From WTFY01 sp011523795 (GTDB lineage: Bacteria; Pseudomonadota; Gammaproteobacteria; UBA4575), in assembly GCA_965207475.1 (NCBI GenBank), contig OZ242278.1, positions 1,116,001-1,180,000 on the forward strand: a stretch of 64,000 nt of DNA, read 5' to 3'. Below, piece after piece: positions 1 through 7,939 of this stretch (positions are counted from its first letter, which is position 1; each line of letters opens with the position of its first letter). Under the pieces are notes generated by a model that ran no database searches, was not told the origin of the DNA, and saw nothing but the letters and a program-made list of their open reading frames with translations. Made by a program: the position numbers and the translations under genes.

Positions 1-9
1 TTTCGGCAT
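1..9 (-). CDS. Start of next operon gene (probably thiocyanate hydrolase alpha), cut by window edge
   Basis: Only the first three codons (Met-Pro-Lys) are in the window. The ATG lies nine bases after the scnB stop, and a GAGG-type ribosome site overlaps that stop codon, so a coupled downstream gene begins here. In described thiocyanate hydrolase operons scnA follows scnB. The identity is therefore inferred from gene order only. Confidence 0.4.
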
Positions 10-17
10 GATGACCT

Positions 18-449
18 CTACTCATAGCGTTTTTTGACCTCATCAATCTTGTTGATTAGCTCTGTGAGAGTGATGTGCTGCTTGTCGACCATGATCCTGG
101 CTGCTGACAGTAACCAACGCCCATAATATGGCAGGCCCAGGTACTGTGTCTGTCCAAGGTCAACATTCTGCCGGCGGCGTCTTTCCTCGGCGTTCCAGAC
201 TCCACGCCATGCCAAGCATTCGCAAGTCACATATGTATTCAGCTCCCACTGCTCTTCTTCTTTTTCATGCCACTGAATGGATACATCAGGTTCGCCACCC
301 ACATCATGCGACGTGCGCATGTAAGCCCTGAAATGGGCATTGTCAACCTCGGTGGGAAGCGGTGCATGCTGCGGCTGATGTAAGGCCGGTTGCAGTTGGC
401 CTACAAGGTCAATATGCCGCAAGACTCTCTGTCTGGTATCGGATGACAT
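18..449 (-). CDS. scnB: Thiocyanate hydrolase beta subunit
   Basis: Beta subunit of the cobalt enzyme that hydrolyses thiocyanate to carbonyl sulfide and ammonia in the cytoplasm. It is related to the nitrile hydratase beta/alpha fold; the metal site is on the gamma subunit, which is not in the window. Stretches such as ALHQPQHAP, FRAYMRTSHDVGGE, HEKEEEQWELNT, CECLAWRGVW, YYGRWLLSAARI and VDKQHITLTEL agree closely with the Thiobacillus thioparus ScnB sequence as I remember it. Length is 143 residues against about 157 in that species, being shorter at the C-terminus. A strong AAGGAGG site sits 11 bases before the ATG. It is transcribed away from the cynR-like gene, the likely regulator. No sigma-54 element was found in front of it. 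Confidence 0.87.
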   Translation of the reverse strand: MSSDTRQRVLRHIDLVGQLQPALHQPQHAPLPTEVDNAHFRAYMRTSHDVGGEPDVSIQWHEKEEEQWELNTYVTCECLAWRGVWNAEERRRRQNVDLGQTQYLGLPYYGRWLLSAARIMVDKQHITLTELINKIDEVKKRYE

Positions 450-631
450 AACCTTAGATTCCTCCTTAAATTGATTAGCAAATTAGTTGTTTTGCAACCC
501 GTGAAATCAAAGTATCTTAGTATCTTCTTATTTACTTATTTTATAGGGCGTACATATTTAATAATGACAGTCTAAAGGAGTTATGTTATTAATCCAAGAC
601 TTTATATTTATTAAACCCATAGGAGTTAACT

Positions 632-1564
632 ATGGACCGTAGGGATATTTTCCCACGCTCTCTACAGTATCTAATTGCGATCGCAGAACATGGGAGTTAT
701 ACACGAGCTGCGGAAACTTTACATGTCTCTCAACCCACCTTATCGCAGCAAATCAAGCAGCTGGAGGACTACCTCAAATCTCCCCTACTGGACAGGTCCG
801 GACGAACAGTAAAGCTCACAGACGCTGGAAAAATCTACGTGCGTCATGCGCGGCGTGCCTGGGGAGAACTGAATGCGGGTACCCGGGCAATTCATGATGT
901 TAAAAATCTGTCTCGAGGTTCTCTGCGGCTGGGATGGACGCCAATTACAGACTACCTGACCTGTTCCTTGCTGGCTCATTACAACAGCCGGTATCCTGGC
1001 ATCACCCTGAGCACCCTCGACATGCCCCAAGATGACATCGAGTCTGCAATATCAGAAGCCCGGATTGATATTGGCATCACATTCAGCAAGCCCGCCGGCC
1101 CAGAAGATCTATCAGGTCCCACTGAAACATTCACACTGTTTGAAGAGGCACTGTACCTGGCGGTTGGCAAAGACCATCCTCTTGTCAACCGCAAGAGACG
1201 GATGAGCTTGCAGGAATTTGCAAAGGAATCACTGGTACAGCTCAATTCAGACTTCGCATTGCGTCATCATATTGATCGATACTGCCATGACCATAGCATT
1301 GAACCGCACATCGCAATCGAAACCAATTCCCTCACCGTAATCATCGAAATGGTAGAACTCGGTATGCTCGCGACGGTACTGCCCAATACAATTATCAATA
1401 CACAACCCGGGCTAAATCCTATAGAAGTGGTACCAGAACTTCCCCACCATACCGTCAGCCTGGTCTGGAACAAGGGCGGCTACAAGAGCCCTGCATGCAC
1501 AGCGTTTCTTGAATTGGCATCGGATTGGTCTTCACGCATGCTCCATGAAAAACAAGTGCTGTAA
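632..1564 (+). CDS. cynR: LysR-family regulator, CynR-like
   Basis: LysR-type activator of 310 residues with an N-terminal winged helix-turn-helix (residues about 8-65) and a C-terminal effector-binding domain. It shares with E. coli CynR the phrases SRSGRT-type VKLTDAG, AIHDV..L.RGSLR and a helix-turn-helix reading HVSQPTLSQQ. CynR senses cyanate, so the ligand here may be cyanate or thiocyanate (inference). It lies between scnB (divergent, 182 bp) and cynS (downstream, same strand, 231 bp gap with its own promoter). That position fits control of scn, of cyn, or of both. The start follows an AGGAG site. Confidence 0.85.
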   Translation: MDRRDIFPRSLQYLIAIAEHGSYTRAAETLHVSQPTLSQQIKQLEDYLKSPLLDRSGRTVKLTDAGKIYVRHARRAWGELNAGTRAIHDVKNLSRGSLRLGWTPITDYLTCSLLAHYNSRYPGITLSTLDMPQDDIESAISEARIDIGITFSKPAGPEDLSGPTETFTLFEEALYLAVGKDHPLVNRKRRMSLQEFAKESLVQLNSDFALRHHIDRYCHDHSIEPHIAIETNSLTVIIEMVELGMLATVLPNTIINTQPGLNPIEVVPELPHHTVSLVWNKGGYKSPACTAFLELASDWSSRMLHEKQVL

Positions 1565-1644
1565 TTCTCATACTTGCTCTGCATTTGGGCGCTTTCTTAC
1601 GGCTGGGTATGCATGACCTGCCTGATTGAGGCGCTGTCAACAGA

Positions 1645-1671
1645 GGTGCATTGGTGCACCAGAATAGTGCA
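1645..1671 (+). promoter_or_regulatory. NtrC-like enhancer site upstream of cynS
   Basis: Positions 1655-1671 read TGCACCAGAATAGTGCA, an exact match to the TGCAC-N7-GTGCA arrangement of NtrC sites at enterobacterial glnA. It overlaps a second inverted repeat, GGTGCA-N4-TGCACC, at 1645-1660. The site is about 105 bp upstream of the predicted sigma-54 start, a usual enhancer distance. Confidence 0.68.
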
Positions 1672-1742
1672 TCATCAGTTCCCTGCCGAATTCCACCTAC
1701 TCCGGATTGACCCTTATCCGCTTGTATAGGCCAAAACAGGAG

Positions 1743-1759
1743 TTGGCCTGCTTTTTGCT
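1743..1759 (+). promoter_or_regulatory. Sigma-54 promoter of cynS
   Basis: The -24/-12 element reads TTGGC-CTGCTTT-TTGCT, with TGGC at 1744-1747 and TTGC at 1755-1758. The seven-base gap equals the consensus spacing. The predicted start is near 1769, leaving a leader of about 27 bases before the cynS ATG. Confidence 0.75.
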
Positions 1760-1795
1760 AGGATACTCTTGTATAGCTAGTTTTGGAGAAAAGGA

Positions 1796-2236
1796 ATGAC
1801 TAAAGAAGAAATGACTGATTTGATCATCTCATCAAAAAAAGCGAAGGGATTAACCTGGGAGGCTATTGCCAGCAAGGTAGGCATGGGTGAAACGTGGGTG
1901 GCCTCTGCCTGTTTCGGAATGAACAGCATGCCGGAAAATATAGCCAAAAGCCTGTGTGAGGTGCTCGAACTGGACGAAAACGTCTGTGCAGCACTGCAGG
2001 AGTTCCCGTGCAAATCATGGGAAAAGACGATCCCGCAAGACCCCGTGATTTACCGACTGTACGAAATTGTTGGTGTGTACGGGTACACGATCAAGGAAAT
2101 CATTCACGAAAAATTCGGCGACGGAATCATGAGTGCGATTGATTTTTCCATGGACATCGACAAGGAGGAAAATCCCAAAGGTGACCGAGTCATTCTTACC
2201 TTGAATGGCAAGTTCCTGAAATACAGTGCGTGGTGA
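1796..2236 (+). CDS. cynS: Cyanase (cyanate hydratase)
   Basis: Converts cyanate plus bicarbonate to ammonia and carbon dioxide through carbamate. The 146-residue protein has the N-terminal helical DNA-binding-like domain (residues 1 to about 75) and the C-terminal catalytic domain. Catalytic Arg87, Glu90 (YRLYE) and Ser113 (GDGIMSAIDF) match E. coli Arg96, Glu99 and Ser122 with a constant offset. The end, NGKFLKYSAW, resembles the family C-terminus. It has its own sigma-54/NtrC promoter, so nitrogen limitation is the likely trigger. No carbonic anhydrase (cynT) is beside it, although bicarbonate is a co-substrate. Confidence 0.96.
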   Translation: MTKEEMTDLIISSKKAKGLTWEAIASKVGMGETWVASACFGMNSMPENIAKSLCEVLELDENVCAALQEFPCKSWEKTIPQDPVIYRLYEIVGVYGYTIKEIIHEKFGDGIMSAIDFSMDIDKEENPKGDRVILTLNGKFLKYSAW

Positions 2237-2328
2237 TCTCGGGGTTCGGGATTAGCAGTCTCCTCCAGGATTCCATTGCTCCAGCATCGGAATCCTGACA
2301 GGATCCAATACCATCAAACTGCCTCGAC

Positions 2329-2673
2329 GTGGAATTTATTGCTGACGATGCTGCACAGCGGGAGCTTGTTTCTTTTTTCAAGCAGGCAGCCCGAAAAGAC
2401 CAGAATGTACTGGAAAAACTGGAACTTGATTTGAACTTCAGCATCGAACCGGACCGCTGGTGTTTCTCATTGCCAGACCTCCACGCTTTCCTTCAGCGCC
2501 AGAACACGATATTCGCTCACACTGGATATAGTCAGTTTCGAAAGCTGGTGTTTTGCAGCCCTCTCAATCAGGCCGTGCGGTCATGTGAAGCTGAAATCAT
2601 CATTGTTGACAATCAGGGCCATGTGGACAGGTCAGGCTATGCACTGGTCTGGAACGTACCTGAACCCGGCTGA
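2329..2673 (+). CDS. Hypothetical protein downstream of cynS
   Basis: An open frame of 114 residues with a GTG start and no clear ribosome site. I do not recognise the family. It is acidic in its first half, has two cysteines in the middle and C-terminal half, and no membrane segment or signal peptide. It follows cynS by 92 bp on the same strand and may share its transcript. An 8-bp inverted repeat (AGGATTCC/GGAATCCT, 2267-2296) lies in the gap. It could be a real small gene or a chance frame. Confidence 0.5.
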   Translation: MEFIADDAAQRELVSFFKQAARKDQNVLEKLELDLNFSIEPDRWCFSLPDLHAFLQRQNTIFAHTGYSQFRKLVFCSPLNQAVRSCEAEIIIVDNQGHVDRSGYALVWNVPEPG

Positions 2674-2714
2674 CCCTGCTACCTGCTAAAACAGATGGAA
2701 GTGCCTGAGCAGAT

Positions 2715-2978
2715 TTATTTCTGCATGCGCCTTCGCTTGCTTGCGTCTGCGAAATGCACGAGGCAATACGAGATCCCGAAACCTGCGAGCAAGGAAATCA
2801 CGATCAACACAATATTGGCCAGGTTCACATCTCCTCCTATATCGGTTTTTATACCAAAAAGCCTTGCTAGAAGGTTCATGATAAGCAAGCCTATGAAAAT
2901 TCCTCCAAACAGGAGTATGCGAAACGGCCTGTTCCCTGCCGTAACTACATCTACCAACTTATCAATCAACGTATTCAT
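2715..2978 (-). CDS. Small two-helix inner-membrane protein
   Basis: The 87-residue product has two hydrophobic segments (about residues 19-38 and 52-74) and a basic tail ending KRRRMQK, so the C-terminus is probably cytoplasmic. The amphipathic N-terminus is short. No family is recognised. It converges with the hypothetical gene after cynS and is separated from the next minus-strand reductase by about 100 bp of AT-rich DNA. Confidence 0.7.
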   Translation of the reverse strand: MNTLIDKLVDVVTAGNRPFRILLFGGIFIGLLIMNLLARLFGIKTDIGGDVNLANIVLIVISLLAGFGISYCLVHFADASKRRRMQK

Positions 2979-3075
2979 TATTTACCTCGAATAACTAGCA
3001 TTCGCATACAGCATTATATTCCATGGTTCTAAAATCAACCTGTCCCGGCAGCATATTTCGTTATCGGGAGAAACG

Positions 3076-4101
3076 TTATTCAGGTTCCAAGCCGGGCGGG
3101 TCCACTGCATGCTCAAATGAGTCATAGTAGAGGGCATCCGCAGCTAGACCATGCTCAGGAAATGTCTCGCGAATTGCGGCAATCATCTCTGGAGGGCCAC
3201 TGGCATACACCTGTAAGCCCGACAAGTCCGTGTAGTCGGCCAATACCGCTTCATGTACCCAGCCACTCCGCCCGTCCCAATCCAGGTCAGGCCTGGACAA
3301 CACGGGTGTGAACCTGATACCCATTTCATTTTCCCACATGCTCACCTGCTCCAGGCAATACAGATCCCGCCTCGAACGTACACCCCAGTAAAATTTGACT
3401 GGGCCCCGTTTACCCTGAATTCGCAGACTCTCAATCATGGCCGCAACCGGGGCAAAACCCGTACCTCCAGCTACACAGATTGCAGGACGCAAGTCATCTC
3501 GCATAAAAAAGGTGCCAAGAGGGCCCATGACACGCAACACATCCTGTTGCTTGAGCGTACTGAGCTCATGATCACTGAATTTTCCGCCTGGAATTCTTCG
3601 CACATGCAGCTTGATTGACTCGGTATTGTCCGGTGTGCTGGCTATCGAATAGCTGCGTCGAGAGTTATCCCATAACAACAGATCTACATATTGTCCAGCA
3701 ATAAACTCGAGCCTGCCGCGACCTTTCAGCAACCCGAGTGTAACCGCTGTTACGTCGTGACTGAGCGCTTCTAGCCTGGTGACACGAAATGGCAGCGTGC
3801 GGACCTGTGTCTCGGCCAGCGTCTCGATCTCGTGGGCTTCTATGACCAGTTCATCTGAGCTTGAGATGGCCTGGCACAGCAGAATCGCGCCGGATGCCAA
3901 AGCGGATGCATCCAGCACTCCATCCGGTGAAGTGCCTAGCTGCACTTCACCGGATACCAGACGGGCGTGGCATATCCCACAGCTTCCGCTGCGGCAGCTG
4001 TACGGGAATACCAGCCCCTCACGAAGTGCTGCAGCCAACACGGTCTCGCCATCCCGGCTGCTGATCTCACGTCCACTGGGCTTGAAATGGATTCGTGCCA
4101 T
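3076..4101 (-). CDS. Ferredoxin-FAD-NAD(P)H reductase of the CDP-6-deoxy-delta-3,4-glucoseen reductase type
   Basis: Electron-transfer flavoprotein of 341 residues. An N-terminal plant-type 2Fe-2S domain carries the ligands CRSGSCGIC plus a distal Cys in AILLCQA. Next come an FAD domain (RRSYSIAST flavin-binding motif) and an NAD(P) domain (VAGGTGFAPVAAM; C-terminal YASGPPEM). This architecture serves oxygenases and dehydratases by passing electrons from NAD(P)H. The partner is unknown and no oxygenase is adjacent. The start at 4101 (MARIHFKPSG) is preferred over an upstream ATG because the ferredoxin fold begins there. Confidence 0.87.
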   Translation of the reverse strand: MARIHFKPSGREISSRDGETVLAAALREGLVFPYSCRSGSCGICHARLVSGEVQLGTSPDGVLDASALASGAILLCQAISSSDELVIEAHEIETLAETQVRTLPFRVTRLEALSHDVTAVTLGLLKGRGRLEFIAGQYVDLLLWDNSRRSYSIASTPDNTESIKLHVRRIPGGKFSDHELSTLKQQDVLRVMGPLGTFFMRDDLRPAICVAGGTGFAPVAAMIESLRIQGKRGPVKFYWGVRSRRDLYCLEQVSMWENEMGIRFTPVLSRPDLDWDGRSGWVHEAVLADYTDLSGLQVYASGPPEMIAAIRETFPEHGLAADALYYDSFEHAVDPPGLEPE

Positions 4102-4359
4102 GAACAATCCTAGCGTGTATGGAATTTCTGCGGAAAACAAATTGTCCTTGAGCAGACACCAAATAGTACACCATCGTTACAGCCATCCATCTTCTGAACA
4201 AGTCCCCGAATCATGTGTGCGACCGGGCACCAGGATATCTTCAAGCAGATATGCGTGAAAACGTGGTTTGTCGACTCTGTATGACAGGTAAGCTGGACGT
4301 GATTCCCAGGCGGTCGGCGATAATCTCATGGATGTTAGGTGACCACAAATTTCAGCATT

Positions 4360-4396
4360 ATTGTACTGATTGGTATATACTGTACTGATCAGTACA
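4360..4396. promoter_or_regulatory. Operator/promoter of the SnoaL-TetR pair
   Basis: A perfect 16-bp palindrome TGTACTGATCAGTACA occupies 4381-4396. A related partial copy (TGTACTGATTGGTATA) lies at 4362-4377. Both sit within 60 bp of the first gene's ATG at 4418. This is the usual arrangement for autorepression by the TetR protein encoded second in the operon. Confidence 0.7.
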
Positions 4397-4417
4397 AAAC
4401 AACAAGGAGTTGACACC

Positions 4418-4885
4418 ATGTCTGAACGACCCCCTTTCCCCCCGTTTACCCATGAAACTGCTGCTCAGAAAGTTCGAATGGCTGAAAACGCGTGGAATTC
4501 TCGTGACCCGGTAAAAGTATCCCTGGCTTATTCAGAAAACAGTCGCTGGCGAAATCGTGCCGAGTTTTTTCATGGTCGCGAAGCGATCGTTGAGTTCCTG
4601 CAGCGCAAGTGGGCACGCGAACTGGACTATCACCTGATCAAGGAACTGTGGACCTATCACGACAACCGTATCGCAGTGCGCTTTCAGTATGAATGGCGCG
4701 ATGATTCAGGAAGCTGGTATCGGGCTCATGGAAATGAAAATTGGGAATTTGATAAAAATGGCCTGATGCTCCGACGAGAGGCTAGCATCAACGACGTTCC
4801 CATCAAGGAATCGGACCGAAAATTCCTGTGGGGGGAAGGACCCCGTCCGGATGACTATCCAGGGCTCTCTGAACTGGGGTTGTAG
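4418..4885 (+). CDS. SnoaL/NTF2-like protein of the DUF1348 family
   Basis: A 155-residue alpha+beta cone-fold protein. The phrases NAWNSRDPVKVSLAYSE, WRNRAEFFHGREAIVEFL, IAVRFQYEWRD and NENWEFD are typical of DUF1348. Members are small soluble proteins of uncertain function, often paired with TetR regulators. The start at 4418 follows an AAGGAG site; the open frame reads farther upstream across the operator, which argues against the earlier ATG. The stop is two bases before the TetR start. Confidence 0.88.
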   Translation: MSERPPFPPFTHETAAQKVRMAENAWNSRDPVKVSLAYSENSRWRNRAEFFHGREAIVEFLQRKWARELDYHLIKELWTYHDNRIAVRFQYEWRDDSGSWYRAHGNENWEFDKNGLMLRREASINDVPIKESDRKFLWGEGPRPDDYPGLSELGL

Positions 4886-4887
4886 AC

Positions 4888-5460
4888 ATGCCACGGGAAA
4901 TCGCGGAACGTCGAGACGCGATCCCGGCACTCGGTGAAGTCTTCAGGGAGTACGGATTCTCTGGCAGTTCACTCGCAGAAATTTCACAGTACACGGGACT
5001 GGGCAAGGGCAGCCTGTATCACTTCTTCCCCGGGGGCAAAACGGAGATGGCCGAGGCCGTGCTGGACGACGTCACGAACTGGTTCGAAGAAAATGTGTTT
5101 TCAACAATGCTTGACAGCAAGCATCCAGAAAGCGTTATACGGTCCATGTTCGAGGCCGTGGACTGCTATTTTCGCTCAGGTGAGAGAACCTGCCTGGTTG
5201 GCGCCTTTGCTTTGAATGACACACGGGACCGGTTCGGGGACCGAATCAGTAAGTACTTCAACGCATGGACGGATGCCCTGACCTCTGCTCTCAAACACAC
5301 AGGTTTCAGTGAAATGAATGCAGCTGAAACTGCAGAGGACATCATCGTCAGCATTCAGGGCGCACTGGTGCTGGCAAGATCAAAGCAGGACGCAGAAGTG
5401 TTCATCCGAACGCTGAAGAGGCTGCAGAGACGCATTGCAACCGAGTCTCATGGAGTTTGA
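4888..5460 (+). CDS. TetR-family transcriptional regulator
   Basis: A 190-residue repressor with an N-terminal helix-turn-helix (residues about 10-55, with LAEISQYTGLGKGSLYHFF) and a C-terminal ligand domain of the LmrA/YxaF type, including the conserved GCLVG-like TCLVGAFA. It is translated directly after the DUF1348 gene. The 16-bp palindrome upstream of the pair is its probable operator. The inducer is unknown. Confidence 0.93.
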   Translation: MPREIAERRDAIPALGEVFREYGFSGSSLAEISQYTGLGKGSLYHFFPGGKTEMAEAVLDDVTNWFEENVFSTMLDSKHPESVIRSMFEAVDCYFRSGERTCLVGAFALNDTRDRFGDRISKYFNAWTDALTSALKHTGFSEMNAAETAEDIIVSIQGALVLARSKQDAEVFIRTLKRLQRRIATESHGV

Positions 5461-5599
5461 AATCGGATACTGCTTTCCTAGGCAGTCAGGGTGCCAGGAA
5501 TTTATGCGGCGTACCGCTCTAATTTTCAGTTGACGCAGATTACTCACGCTTTAGTATACGTCTCATCTGAAAGCACCAATCAGTCAAACTCAACCAGTC

Positions 5600-6427
5600 T
5601 TGCATGCCGCCGTGCGAACAGTTCCACTTGTGTACAGTAAACCCAAGGAACATCCGCGAGATACCTTGAGTTTCATCCACATCACGGATACGCACATCCT
5701 GGACAATGCAGGCGAGTCCTTTCATGCACTCAATACAAGAAAAAGCCTGCAAGCTGTTTTGTCCAGTTGCATCACACGCTACCCGGATATAGATTTCTGG
5801 CTTTTTACCGGTGACATTTCACAAACAGGGAAGCCGGAAAGCTATTCATTATTTTGTTCGATCATCAAGGATTACGACATCCCGGTATACTGTGTTCCCG
5901 GCAATCATGACAGCCCAGAACATCTGCAGCAAGTGATCCCTGACTGCCCGGTAAACTCTGTCCACATCATTCAGCTAGGCAGGTTTTCGCTGGTTCTGCT
6001 CGACAGCTGGGTCTTGAACGAGCATCACGGCAGAATTTCCCGCCAAAACTTGCGTCAACTCGAAGACTATTTGCAGCAGAGCTGTAACCTGTTCAATATC
6101 ATTGTCCTGCACCATCCCCCGGTACCTGTAGGCAGCCAGTGGCTGGACGATATCGGACTGCAAAACAGTACAGAGTTCTTACAGGTTTTGAGCGGGCATC
6201 CTGAAGACACGCTAGTACTGTTCGGTCACGTACATCAGGAAGTTGACCTGCAATCGGGCAGACTGCGCCTGCTGTCAACACCTTCTACCTGTCATCAGTT
6301 TAAACCGCTTTCACAAGCATACTGTCCGGACACGCTGCCACCTGCGTACCGGTTTGTCAAACTAGGCTTGGGTGATGCATTAGACACTCAGGTACATTAT
6401 GTCAACGAGGCTCGGGTCCAAGGATGA
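5600..6427 (+). CDS. cpdA: Metallophosphoesterase, CpdA/Icc-like cyclic-AMP phosphodiesterase
   Basis: Calcineurin-like dimetal phosphoesterase of up to 275 residues. Metal-binding motifs appear in order: ITDTHI, FTGDISQTG, PGNHDSPE, LHHPP and FGHVHQ. The best fit is the 3',5'-cyclic AMP phosphodiesterase family, which lowers cAMP in the cytoplasm. The start is uncertain: the frame opens at a TTG, and GTG codons within the next 12 residues are alternatives. No operon partner is seen. Confidence 0.85.
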   Translation: MHAAVRTVPLVYSKPKEHPRDTLSFIHITDTHILDNAGESFHALNTRKSLQAVLSSCITRYPDIDFWLFTGDISQTGKPESYSLFCSIIKDYDIPVYCVPGNHDSPEHLQQVIPDCPVNSVHIIQLGRFSLVLLDSWVLNEHHGRISRQNLRQLEDYLQQSCNLFNIIVLHHPPVPVGSQWLDDIGLQNSTEFLQVLSGHPEDTLVLFGHVHQEVDLQSGRLRLLSTPSTCHQFKPLSQAYCPDTLPPAYRFVKLGLGDALDTQVHYVNEARVQG

Positions 6428-6759
6428 ACACCTTGTTATCCGATACCTGTTGGGAGCCCCTAACTATCCATATTGCCTAATAGAAATAAGAACCACATAG
6501 ACAGAAGCTATGAGGCTCGGGGGTTGCGACCCTTGGAAATGTCGGCTCAAATTACTAGACTCCCTACAAAGTCGATGAACCATGCTTTCATCCTGATCAA
6601 CGAGAAATACAACTCGCACGCTGTACTCGACGGATAGGAGTACTAATCGACAGAATTGCACCGGATGGCATCTGGCATCGCAGCCTGAATTCATCTGGGC
6701 ATACGGCAACCAGACTCCCCGATAACCTGATAAACAGCTTAAATTTTTCGGAGTAAAAA
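6428..6759. other. Intergenic stretch before cbtB, no gene seen
   Basis: About 330 bp with no convincing coding frame. CbtB/CbtA genes are often under a cobalamin riboswitch, so I looked for the B12 box and its surrounding helices on the plus strand and did not find them. Only short inverted repeats occur. The cbtB ribosome site (GGAG) is directly upstream of 6760. Confidence 0.5.
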
Positions 6760-6957
6760 ATGAATACGCGTCAAAACATGAAATCCTTGCTCGACCAAGG
6801 CCAAGCTAGTGCCTTTCCATCAGCAACTGTTTTTGCAGTCTCTGCAGCCCTTCTGATGGGGGCACTGACCATTTCAGGAGTGGGTTTGGCTGGATCAGAA
6901 GTAATTCACAACGCAGCACATGACCTGCGGCATGCGCTTGCCTTCCCCTGCCACTGA
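6760..6957 (+). CDS. cbtB: CbtB, small subunit of predicted cobalt transporter
   Basis: A 65-residue protein with one membrane helix (about residues 22-44) and the family C-terminal metal-binding signature HNAAHDLRHALAFPCH, rich in histidine and ending in Cys-His. CbtB and CbtA are predicted to import cobalt for cobalamin synthesis. The neighbouring cbtA starts 9 bp later, so the two are co-transcribed. Confidence 0.93.
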   Translation: MNTRQNMKSLLDQGQASAFPSATVFAVSAALLMGALTISGVGLAGSEVIHNAAHDLRHALAFPCH

Positions 6958-6965
6958 ATTCCAAC

Positions 6966-7670
6966 GTGAAGACCTTTAACACGATACTCCTGACGGCCCT
7001 GATTGCCGGTGGGCTATCGGGACTGGTACTTGGAAGCATTCAGCAATTTTCTGTGGTCCCCATGATTCTCGAAGCGGAGACCTACGAATCGGGTGGGGAT
7101 GAAGGAGAGGAAACCGCCCATGAAGCAGGAGATGAAGAGGAGGCCTGGGGACCTGAAGACGGTTTGGAAAGAGCCCTGTGGACAGTGTTCAACAGCATGC
7201 TTGTGGGTATTGGCTTTGGGCTGCTGTTGACGGCGTGTTATGCCTTGCGCAAGAAAATTATCTGGCAATATGGCATCCTTTGGGGACTCGCAGGGTTTGC
7301 AGCGTTCCACCTTGCACCTGCACTAGGACTGCCTCCTGAACTACCGGGTGATGCTGCAGCTGGACTTGGGCAGCGACAGGTATGGTGGGTCTTGACCGTG
7401 ATTGTGACTGCTGCAGGTCTCTGGATAATCGCCTTTCAGCCGAACCGCTACCTGAAACTCATCGGGGTAGCCTTGCTGGTTTTGCCACACCTGTTTGGAG
7501 CACCTAAACCTGAACATCACGGGGGATTGGCACCTGATGAACTGAGAAATGCATTCATTGCTGCGACACTGATCACCAATGCAGTATTCTGGATAGTGCT
7601 TGGCATTCTTTCTGCGCTGCTGTACACACGTTTTGGAGGAAACAGGGAAAGCAGCTCTGCGGGAGGCTGA
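6966..7670 (+). CDS. cbtA: CbtA, integral-membrane subunit of predicted cobalt transporter
   Basis: A 234-residue membrane protein with about five hydrophobic helices. After the first helix comes an acidic, periplasmic loop (residues about 35-65, rich in Glu, with a His), then motifs LALR/ALRKKIIWQYGILWGLAGFAAF-like, APALGLPPELPG and PHLFGAPKPEHH that are characteristic of CbtA. The GTG start follows cbtB. The role in cobalt uptake is predicted for the family from riboswitch association rather than shown directly here. Confidence 0.92.
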   Translation: MKTFNTILLTALIAGGLSGLVLGSIQQFSVVPMILEAETYESGGDEGEETAHEAGDEEEAWGPEDGLERALWTVFNSMLVGIGFGLLLTACYALRKKIIWQYGILWGLAGFAAFHLAPALGLPPELPGDAAAGLGQRQVWWVLTVIVTAAGLWIIAFQPNRYLKLIGVALLVLPHLFGAPKPEHHGGLAPDELRNAFIAATLITNAVFWIVLGILSALLYTRFGGNRESSSAGG

Positions 7671-7925
7671 AGCCGACTGTACAGGATTTTCCCTTCTATG
7701 ATTCCGTGACGGTTTACTGCACACTGGCCTACTCGCACCATAACATGTAATCCCATCAGGGTTGTTGGGTACAATGAAATTACTTCATTCCCTGTTTCCA
7801 GTGAGCAGAGTTGGGATCCAAATCGCAGGGTTTGCATCCCTTGTGAGAAAATCTGCTATAGGTGTGTCCTGATAGTAAAACCGGTCGCAGAACTAGTGTT
7901 ATCATCACTTGTCAGCCTGACACAC

Positions 7926-7939
7926 AGGAGAAACACATA
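7926..7939 (+). promoter_or_regulatory. Ribosome binding site aligned with a possible ATA start codon
   Basis: AGGAG at 7926-7930 is followed, six bases later, by ATA at 7937-7939. This lies in frame with the secreted protein and directly before its signal-peptide-like sequence. No ATG, GTG or TTG stands at the correct spacing. Confidence 0.45.

Noticed and set aside
583..642. Possible 19-codon leader peptide before the cynR-like gene
   Set aside because: It has an AAGGAG only two bases before its ATG and simply overlaps the regulator start; composition is not protein-like.
6428..6759. Cobalamin riboswitch before cbtB
   Set aside because: Expected from the family, but I found neither the B12 box nor the pseudoknot loops.
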